Source: an uncultured Clostridia bacterium
GTDB taxonomy: Bacteria; Bacillota; Clostridia; Oscillospirales; Acutalibacteraceae
Length of the DNA stretch: 8,710 nt
NCBI GenBank assembly: GCA_947624755.1
Contig: CANQLQ010000065.1
Location: forward strand, 1-8,710
Direction of reading: 5' to 3'
In this document: positions 1 to 4,166 of the stretch, one piece after another
How positions within the stretch are numbered: position 1 is the stretch's first letter
How the letters are laid out: every line of letters starts with the position of its first letter
Position numbers and translations under genes: made by a program
The notes under the pieces: generated by a model
What the model saw: the letters and a program-made list of their open reading frames with translations, nothing else
Told to the model about the DNA's origin: nothing
Database searches by the model: none

Positions 1-182
1 TTAGTATCAAGACTTATATAAATCTTCACTGTGTAACCGCTGTGGGCGATGCTTACTTACTAAAATTTTTACAGTCAATAACGCAAGTTGTTTCGCGGCA
101 TAACATTAAAAGTCTGTATAAATCTAACTCGTGTAACTCATGCAGGCGATGCCTGCTATTAGATTTAATCAGAGATTCCTTA
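1..182 (+). repeat. Dispersed intergenic repeat, copy A
   Basis: This non-coding stretch aligns along its length with 1540-1736. The first 52 bases differ at about 7 positions, and the block around 80-121 (from ACGCAAGTTGTTTCGCGG) differs at about 4 of 42. It has two related halves about 100 bp apart. Each carries a TATAAATCT motif, then GTGTAAC, then GGCGATGC (13-52 and 112-157). It ends in the terminal motif TTAATCAGAGATTCCTTA (165-182), also seen at 1719-1736 and, with small changes, in the hairpin at 2733-2791. The left part of the element probably lies outside the window. No protein-coding frame in it is convincing. Confidence 0.8.
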
Positions 183-185
183 ATA

Positions 186-217
186 ATGGGTTCGGTACTG
201 CGCCGGACTCATTTTTT
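186..217 (+). terminator. Rho-independent terminator-like hairpin
   Basis: ATGGGTTCGG (186-195) pairs with CCGGACTCAT (203-212) over 10 bp, including two G-T wobbles, around a 7-base loop. Six T residues follow (212-217). The T run lies on the plus strand, so it would stop transcription entering from the left. On the minus strand, where it lies about 37 bp past the stop codon of the XRE gene, the base run after the stem is only weakly T-rich. It sits exactly between two terminal motifs of the repeat family (165-182 and 219-237). Confidence 0.65.
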
Positions 218-218
218 C

Positions 219-237
219 TAAGGAAGCGTTGAATTAA
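219..237 (+). repeat. Left terminal inverted repeat of a 1.5-kb unit
   Basis: TAAGGAAGCGTTGAATTAA is an imperfect inverted match to TTAATCAGCGATTCCTTA at 1719-1736; the reverse complement of the latter begins TAAGGAATCGCTGATTAA. It also resembles the left ends of the elements at 2733 and 8655. If the pairing with 1719-1736 is real, the ends bound a unit carrying the XRE and Ig-like genes. TA dinucleotides at the edges fit a TA-duplicating element such as an IS630/mariner-type MITE. No transposase is present. Confidence 0.45.
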
Positions 238-253
238 AAACAGGCTGATTTGT

Positions 254-496
254 TTAAGGCACATATTCTATTATGTCTCCAACGTCACAGCCGAGAGTAA
301 AACACAGTCTTGCAAGAACGTCTGCGTCAATTCGCTCAACATTGCCGTTATACCATTTGTTTACCACTTCAAAACGCGTATCGGTTAGTTTGGCAAGTTG
401 ATTGCGGGTAATACCGTTTTTATCCATAACAGAACGAAGCTTGATTTTTATTTTTCCATACTTGCACAGAGTTACAATAGGTTTAATTTGATTCAT
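254..496 (-). CDS. XRE-family (YozG-like) HTH transcriptional regulator
   Basis: This 80-residue protein is almost entirely one Cro/CI-type helix-turn-helix domain. TRNQLAKLTD (30-39) forms helix 2 and the turn, and residues 41-51 ending in WYNG form the recognition helix. The following VERIDADVLARLC and the C-terminal LGCDVGDIIEYVP are typical of small YozG-like (HTH_26) regulators. These start near KIKIKLRSVM, so the first 14 residues are an extension. The ATG at 496 is nevertheless supported by an AGGTG ribosome binding site about 6 bases upstream. The gene is divergent from the Ig-like gene, and the 309-bp space between them is packed with promoters and inverted repeats, so autoregulation and control of the divergent promoters is a natural inference. 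No partner gene suggests a toxin-antitoxin pair. The exact target is unknown. Confidence 0.9.
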   Translation of the reverse strand: MNQIKPIVTLCKYGKIKIKLRSVMDKNGITRNQLAKLTDTRFEVVNKWYNGNVERIDADVLARLCFTLGCDVGDIIEYVP

Positions 497-522
497 GATA
501 ACACCTAAATTAATTTTTTCTC

Positions 523-550
523 ATTATAAGTCTATATGTTTTGTTACAAA
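523..550 (-). promoter_or_regulatory. Probable promoter of the XRE gene
   Basis: Reading the minus strand, a perfect TATAAT lies at 528-523. A weak -35 (TTGTAA or TTTGTA, 550-544) sits 15-16 bases upstream of it. The start codon at 496 is about 27 bases downstream of the -10, giving a short leader that contains the AGGTG ribosome binding site. The heptamer TATAAGT (525-531), repeated twice more in this intergenic region, overlaps the -10 box. Confidence 0.5.
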
Positions 551-593
551 TTATCAAGATACATATAAGTACTAATAAATTTTATATAACTAC

Positions 594-622
594 TTGACAA
601 TTACTTATATTTATATTACTAT
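594..622 (+). promoter_or_regulatory. Promoter P1, divergent from the XRE gene
   Basis: A perfect TTGACA (594-599) is separated by 17 bases from TACTAT (617-622). Transcription would begin near 629 and run toward the 12-codon ORF at 654 and the Ig-like gene at 806. The spacer contains ACTTATA (603-609), the inverse of the TATAAGT heptamer, and the -10 lies inside the palindrome at 616-633. Both suggest repressor control. Confidence 0.65.
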
Positions 623-633
623 GTATATAGTAA
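616..633. promoter_or_regulatory. Palindrome overlapping the P1 -10 box (candidate operator)
   Basis: TTACTAT and ATAGTAA are perfect 7-base inverted arms separated by GTAT. The left arm covers the -10 hexamer of P1 and the right arm covers the likely start point. This is where a dimeric HTH repressor would block RNA polymerase. The adjacent XRE protein is the obvious candidate binder, but that is inference. Confidence 0.45.
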
Positions 634-653
634 TAACCGAGAAGAGAGGTTGT

Positions 654-692
654 ATGTATAAAAATAAAGAACTTTTTAACTTATCTAATTAA
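654..692 (+). CDS. Possible 12-codon leader ORF
   Basis: An ATG at 654 follows GAGAGG (644-649) at a rather short distance of 4 bases. The frame encodes MYKNKELFNLSN and stops at 690. It lies just downstream of promoter P1. After the stop, the same frame runs open for about 20 more codons with a hydrophobic composition (YGCVLLIFYLMKGL) before a second stop near 751, so it could be a degraded small gene rather than a true leader peptide. There is no homology evidence for it. It is listed because promoter, ribosome binding site and ORF are aligned. Confidence 0.25.
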   Translation: MYKNKELFNLSN

Positions 693-732
693 TATGGCTG
701 CGTATTATTGATTTTTTATTTAATGAAAGGTC

Positions 733-761
733 TTGATTTTAATAAATTGAGCTAATATAAT
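733..761 (+). promoter_or_regulatory. Promoter P2 of the Ig-like gene
   Basis: TTGATT (733-738) and a perfect TATAAT (756-761) are separated by 17 bases. Transcription would start close to 768, about 38 bases before the ATG at 806. The 12-bp palindrome GCATAACTATGC (766-777) lies on the expected start site. Confidence 0.65.
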
Positions 762-765
762 AATA

Positions 766-777
766 GCATAACTATGC
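766..777. promoter_or_regulatory. Short palindrome at the P2 start site
   Basis: GCATA and TATGC are perfect 5-base inverted arms around AC, placed at the predicted +1 of promoter P2. It could be an operator or a 5'-end hairpin. Its arms differ from the palindrome at P1 (TTACTAT/ATAGTAA), so the two need not bind the same protein. Confidence 0.35.
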
Positions 778-805
778 AATAAAAATTTAGAAAGAGGTAA
801 TAAAG

Positions 806-1204
806 ATGAATACTGTTTTTGCACGAATTATCGCTTTTCTGCTTGGAATTATTGCTATATTCACCGGCGGAAATATGAAAAATGTCACTATCGAAGTTGA
901 GAATGAGATTACCGACCAAAGCGAGCAGATTGTTTTTGAGGTGTTTAATTATACCGGCAGAACACTTGATTTTGGTGAAGATTTTACTTTGGAAGTCAAT
1001 CAAGACGGTGAATGGGTTGAAGTTAAACAAGTAAGTCCGGTAAATGATATTGCTCACACAATAAGTAACCTTGGTACAGCACAAATGCGTATTGATATTG
1101 TCGATATGTTTGGCAAAAAGCTTGACGTCGGAGAGTACAGACTTACAAAAGCTTATGCGGCGGGAAACACCTGTTCAGTTACATTTAATGTAGTTGCGGC
1201 GTAA
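806..1204 (+). CDS. Small membrane-anchored or exported protein with a bacterial Ig-like domain
   Basis: This is a protein of 132 residues. Residues 3-22 (VFARIIAFLLGIIAIFTGG) form one hydrophobic segment, best read as a signal anchor or an atypical signal peptide; no clear cleavage motif follows. Residues 25-132 match the pattern of the bacterial Ig-like (Big_14-type) domain: a beta-rich start, FNYTGRTLDFGEDFTLE with an acidic tail, DGEWVEV around W70, a central NDIA turn, then FGKKLDVGEYRLTK (102-115) and a final strand, SVTFNV. In other Firmicutes this domain is usually appended to larger cell-surface or sensor proteins; here it stands alone. The start has a good AGAGG ribosome binding site and promoter P2. 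An internal ATG at 875 would give a soluble version without the hydrophobic segment. The molecular function is unknown. Confidence 0.8.
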   Translation: MNTVFARIIAFLLGIIAIFTGGNMKNVTIEVENEITDQSEQIVFEVFNYTGRTLDFGEDFTLEVNQDGEWVEVKQVSPVNDIAHTISNLGTAQMRIDIVDMFGKKLDVGEYRLTKAYAAGNTCSVTFNVVAA

Positions 1205-1240
1205 TTTGTAAGATCTTTGGTGTAAAATATGTTTTAGCTT

Positions 1241-1274
1241 GCAGCCGGTTTAGATATTCTAGACCGGTTTCTGC
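1241..1274 (+). terminator. Hairpin terminator of the Ig-like gene
   Basis: CCGGTTTAGA (1245-1254) pairs with TCTAGACCGG (1258-1267) over 10 bp with one G-T wobble and a 3-base loop. Outer GCAG/CTGC arms extend the stem across a TTT bulge. The T tract after the main stem is short and interrupted, so termination may be incomplete. It begins 37 bases after the stop codon. Confidence 0.55.
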
Positions 1275-1434
1275 TTTATCCCCCCTGTGGTAAGTTTGTT
1301 TCTTTTTATCTTATTATCTTAGTTGCTACATAAAGAGAAAATGCGGTGTGTGCTTCAAGATAAAGCCTGTTGAAAAAGTTGGTTTTTTCCAAATTATACT
1401 TTGTTCTTTTTTGTCTTAGTCTGTAATAGACTTT
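1268..1434. other. Non-coding spacer with no recognised feature
   Basis: Between the terminator and the repeat block I see no credible gene. The only local structure is a small stem, AGTCT/AGACT (1418-1432), followed by five T residues, which could be a weak terminator in the plus direction. Confidence 0.5.
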
Positions 1435-1523
1435 TTTCGCGGCGTAATAGTAAAAGCCTGTATAAATCTGTTTCGCGTAACTCCTGCGGGCGATGCCCGT
1501 GGGCGACCACATGGGGTCGCCCC
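1435..1523 (+). repeat. Partial repeat copy C with GGGCGACC hairpin
   Basis: From TTTCGCGG onward this matches the second half of copies A (from 91) and B (from 1630): TTTCGCGG, TAAAAGCCTGTATAAATCT, GCGTAACTCCTGCGGGCGATGCC. It then ends in a strong hairpin, GGGCGACC (1501-1508) against GGTCGCCC (1515-1522), of a kind common between genes in Firmicutes. A related hairpin, CGACC/GGTCG, occurs at 8522-8537. A minus-strand open frame of 68 codons across it is judged spurious. Confidence 0.65.
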
Positions 1524-1539
1524 TACGCGTGCCATAGTG

Positions 1540-1736
1540 TTAGTATCAAGGCTTATATAAATCTTCCCTTTGTAACAGCCGTGGACGTTGCCCCATGAAT
1601 AAAACTTTTAAAGTTAACAACGCAAGTTGTTTCGCGGTATAAGAGTAAAAGCCTGTATAAACTACTCCGCGTAATTGCTGCACGCCATGCGTGCCGATGC
1701 CCGCTGGGACACCATGAATTAATCAGCGATTCCTTA
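1540..1736 (+). repeat. Dispersed intergenic repeat, copy B, with right terminal repeat
   Basis: This is the second long copy of the repeat at 1-182, in the same orientation. It starts TTAGTATCAAG and ends TTAATCAGCGATTCCTTA (1719-1736). Like copy A it contains two related halves about 100 bp apart (from 1552 and 1652). With copy C just upstream, three tandem-like units lie between 1435 and 1736. Its terminal motif is an imperfect inverse of the one at 219-237. Confidence 0.8.
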
Positions 1737-1913
1737 GTTTATTGAATAAATTAAAAAGCTATATTTATTAAACCTCCGCTTAAAGACGTAAGCGGATACT
1801 TTTAATTTACATTATTTTATCATATTCAAAGACGGAAGTCATTATTTTTTTAAAAATCGGATAAATATTATGGTAAAGCTGTTTTAATAAAGAGGCGCTT
1901 TCAAAAAAATCGG
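1737..1913. other. Non-coding spacer upstream of the VTT gene
   Basis: This AT-rich stretch has no credible gene. Apart from the stem-loop at 1775-1796 I see only a T-rich run near 1846 and no further structure that I can support. Confidence 0.5.
1775..1803 (+). terminator. Stem-loop with T-rich tail
   Basis: TCCGCTTA (1775-1782) pairs perfectly with TAAGCGGA (1789-1796) around AAGACG, followed by TACTTTT. Complementary A/T-rich flanks (AATTAAAAAG near 1748 and CTTTTAATT near 1799) could lengthen it. It insulates the VTT gene from the repeat block and may work as a terminator, although the T tract is interrupted and no gene ends just before it. Confidence 0.4.
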
Positions 1914-1942
1914 TTGACCGTAAGTGTTTTTTGATATATAAT
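1914..1942 (+). promoter_or_regulatory. Promoter of the VTT-domain membrane protein gene
   Basis: TTGACC (1914-1919) and a perfect TATAAT (1937-1942) are separated by 17 bases. Start of transcription is expected near 1949, about 50 bases before the TTG start codon at 2000. This rules out the in-frame TTG at 1931, which lies within the promoter. Confidence 0.75.
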
Positions 1943-1999
1943 TACATAATATATAACACGGTAATTTTTGCAAAATTAGTTTTAAGAGGTGAGTACGCT

Positions 2000-2725
2000 T
2001 TGGATAAAAGAAACAGACGAAAAAATCTGACTGCTTTTGCTTCGTTTATCTGTTTTTCTCTTGTCCTTGTGCTTATTATTCTTTTGCGCCTTTTTCAGAT
2101 TGAGCAGGTCGTTTCATGGTACAATAAATATACCGACACCCTCGATTCATATGAGCTTTGGATTTCGCAAAACGGGGCAACGCTTCTTTCGGTCGTTATA
2201 ATTCTTGTCAATTTCACTATAAAGGCGCTTGTGCCGTGGTTTCCGATTTCGTGCATAATGGTTGCGGCGGGTGTGCTTTTTAAATGGTACTATGCTGTTC
2301 TTATCAATATTGCCGGGCTTGTGATTCTTTTTTCAATCAAATACTTTTGGGGAAAACGCTTTGGCGGAGGAAACGCCGAAAAGATTCTTTCAAAATATGA
2401 CAATGCCCATACTTTTATTGACAAGGGAAAACTTGGTTCAAGGCTTGTTTTGTTTTTTGCAAGGCTGATTCCGTGCCTTCCGATTAACGCCGTAAGCCAG
2501 CTTTACGGAACAACGGGTATGGAATATTACAAATATATTATTATTTCAATCGCCGGATTTTCTTACAAAATATTTTCATACACTATCATTGGCCGCAATG
2601 TCTATAACCCGATGTCGGCAAGATTTATTGTTCCGTTTATTTTGCTTTTCTTCTTTTCGGGTATTGTTCTTTTGGGGCTTAGCGGAATTACAGGTCTGTC
2701 CTCACTAAAATTTAAAAAGCAATGA
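2000..2725 (+). CDS. TVP38/TMEM64-family (VTT/SNARE-associated domain) membrane protein
   Basis: The chosen TTG start gives 241 residues beginning MDKRNRRKN. It has an AGAGGTGA ribosome binding site 7 bases upstream and a promoter at 1914-1942. The N-terminus is basic (inside), followed by a first membrane helix at about 10-30. A hydrophobic VTT core follows: a helix around LSVVIILVNFTIKALVPWFP, a hairpin-loop segment AAGVLF, a polar stretch of about 30 residues rich in K/G, then the family hallmark FARLIPCLPINAVSQLYG with R155, P158 and P161, and two further C-terminal helices. The family comprises DedA/TVP38-like integral membrane proteins, linked in other organisms to lipid scrambling and membrane homeostasis; the substrate here is not known. 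It appears to be a single-gene unit between a promoter and a repeat hairpin. Confidence 0.85.
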   Translation: MDKRNRRKNLTAFASFICFSLVLVLIILLRLFQIEQVVSWYNKYTDTLDSYELWISQNGATLLSVVIILVNFTIKALVPWFPISCIMVAAGVLFKWYYAVLINIAGLVILFSIKYFWGKRFGGGNAEKILSKYDNAHTFIDKGKLGSRLVLFFARLIPCLPINAVSQLYGTTGMEYYKYIIISIAGFSYKIFSYTIIGRNVYNPMSARFIVPFILLFFFSGIVLLGLSGITGLSSLKFKKQ

Positions 2726-2732
2726 GAATATA

Positions 2733-2791
2733 GGGAATCACTGATTAATACAAGCCGCCCCGAATGCTGTGTATTAATCAGTGCTTCCCTA
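2733..2791. repeat. 59-bp MITE-like hairpin repeat
   Basis: TAGGGAATCACTGATTAATA plus CA (2733-2754) is the reverse complement of 2770-2791 with one mismatch in 22 bases. The loop is 15 bases long. The first 31 bases recur almost unchanged at 8655-8686, and the right arm resembles 165-182 and 1719-1736. TA lies at both outer edges. It begins 7 bases after the VTT stop codon. In RNA it would form a very stable stem, but no T tract follows, so it is not a standard terminator. It may still act as an RNA processing or stability element between the VTT gene and galK. Confidence 0.8.
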
Positions 2792-2834
2792 AATGTATAA
2801 CCAATTCGGTTATCGGAATATCAAAAAAATACAG

Positions 2835-2855
2835 CAAGTTGGTTCAAACCGCTTG
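2835..2855. promoter_or_regulatory. Imperfect palindrome upstream of the galactokinase gene
   Basis: CAAG-TTGGTT and AACCG-CTTG form offset inverted arms around CA, with a perfect GGTTCAAACC core (2841-2850). It lies 22 bases before the galK start and just before the ribosome binding site, where a sugar-responsive repressor could bind. I do not find a convincing promoter between 2792 and 2877, so how the operon is transcribed is unclear. Confidence 0.3.
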
Positions 2856-2877
2856 ACTTTTTATAGGAGTAAGAATA

Positions 2878-4155
2878 ATGAATATCAATCAGATGAAAAA
2901 CGCACTTGACGAAAAATCACTTGACGAAAACTTTGCTGTTGTTTATACACCGTCTCAGTATGAAGAACAGTATGCACGCTTTCTTGATGTCCTTGCCTCG
3001 TTTGAAGAGCTTTTCGGAAAAGACAGAGAGGTTGGACTTTTCTCCGCTCCGGGAAGAAGTGAGGTAGGGGGTAACCATACAGACCACAATCACGGACGTG
3101 TTCTTGCGGCGGGTATAAGCCTTGACGCAATTGCTGTGGCTTCAAAAAATGACGAAGGCATAATCCGCATTAAGTCCGCCGGTTATCCAATGGATACCGT
3201 TGACTGCGCTGACCTTTCGGTTAAGGAAAAAGAAAAGGGAAAAAGCAGTTCGCTTATAAGAGGCGTTGCGGCAAGATTTCGCGAGCTTGGCTATAAGGTC
3301 GGCGGCTTTGACGCCGCAACAGCTTCAAAGGTTCTTTCAGGTTCGGGTCTTTCATCTTCGGCCGCTTTTGAAGTTCTTGTCTGCACAATGCTCAATCACC
3401 TTTATAATGACGGAAAAATAAGTCCGGTTGAAATTGCACAGATTTCGCAGTTTGCCGAAAATGTTCACTTCGGGAAACCCTGCGGACTCCTTGACCAGAT
3501 GGCTTGTTCGGTTGGCGGTTTTGTAACAATAGATTTTAAGGATCCGTCAAAGCCTGTTATCGAAAAGGTTGACTTCGATTTTGCCGCTTGCGGTCACAGC
3601 CTTTGCATTGTTGACACAAAGGGCAGTCACAGCGACCTTACCGACGAATATGCCGCCGTAAGAGGTGAAATGGAAGCCGTCGCTTCATATGTCGGAAAAA
3701 GTGTACTTCGTGAAACCGACAAAAAGACCGTTCTTGAATGTGCACCGGAAATTGCAAAAAAACTCGGTGAAAGAGCTATTCTTCGCGCAATTCATTTCTT
3801 CAACGACAACGACAGAGTCGTAAAACAGGTAGAAGCTCTTTCAAACAAGGATTTTGAAACCTTCAAAGCGCTTGTTATCGAAAGCGGTCTTTCATCATAT
3901 ATGTACAACCAGAATGTTTATACTTGCAGGAAGCCTACCGATCAGCCGCTTTCTCTTGCTCTTGCGGTAAGCGAGGAAATTCTCAAAGGCAAGGGCGCAT
4001 GGAGAGTTCACGGCGGCGGTTTTGCCGGCACAATTCAGGCTTTTGTTCCCAATGAGCTTCTTGATGTTTATAAAAATACAATGAATGAGCTTTTTGGTGA
4101 TGATTCATGCTATGTTCTTTCAATCAGACCTTTCGGCGGAGTTAAACTTGTATAG
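2878..4155 (+). CDS. galK: Galactokinase family protein (GHMP kinase)
   Basis: This cytoplasmic 425-residue sugar kinase is predicted to phosphorylate galactose at C1 with ATP, the entry step of the Leloir pathway. It shows all three GHMP signatures: galactokinase motif 1, PGRSEVGGNHTDHNHG (58-73); the phosphate-binding loop, GSGLSSSAA (155-163); and motif 3, VHGGGFAGT (377-385). The catalytic Asp is expected at D206 in GLLDQM, and Y258 in TDEYAAV matches the galactose-contacting Tyr. Compared with E. coli GalK (382 aa), the N-terminus is about 20-25 residues longer. In motif 1 the usual GEHTD reads GNHTD, so N66 replaces the sugar-binding Glu; this variant is familiar in clostridial members, so activity on galactose is likely but not certain. 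AGGAG lies 8 bases before ATG. The fucosidase gene follows after 11 bases. Confidence 0.88.
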   Translation: MNINQMKNALDEKSLDENFAVVYTPSQYEEQYARFLDVLASFEELFGKDREVGLFSAPGRSEVGGNHTDHNHGRVLAAGISLDAIAVASKNDEGIIRIKSAGYPMDTVDCADLSVKEKEKGKSSSLIRGVAARFRELGYKVGGFDAATASKVLSGSGLSSSAAFEVLVCTMLNHLYNDGKISPVEIAQISQFAENVHFGKPCGLLDQMACSVGGFVTIDFKDPSKPVIEKVDFDFAACGHSLCIVDTKGSHSDLTDEYAAVRGEMEAVASYVGKSVLRETDKKTVLECAPEIAKKLGERAILRAIHFFNDNDRVVKQVEALSNKDFETFKALVIESGLSSYMYNQNVYTCRKPTDQPLSLALAVSEEILKGKGAWRVHGGGFAGTIQAFVPNELLDVYKNTMNELFGDDSCYVLSIRPFGGVKLV

Positions 4156-4166
4156 GAGAATACATA

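Noticed and set aside
752..1084. 110-codon antisense frame opposite the Ig-like gene
   Set aside because: It overlaps promoter P2 and a well-supported gene, and its composition reflects AT-rich antisense sequence.
254..1204. Toxin-antitoxin system
   Set aside because: The two genes are divergent and 309 bp apart, and the second is a membrane-anchored Ig-like protein with no toxin family signature.
1306..1512. 68-codon minus-strand open frame across repeat copy C
   Set aside because: It is a translation of the repeat. The matching frame in copy A is broken by stop codons and the product has no recognisable domain.
1401..1598. 65-codon plus-strand open frame across repeats C and B
   Set aside because: It crosses two repeat units and a hairpin, has no good ribosome binding site, and the composition is not protein-like.
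1435..1736. CRISPR array
   Set aside because: The repeat units are long (about 100 bp), diverged and lack uniform spacers, and there are no cas genes.
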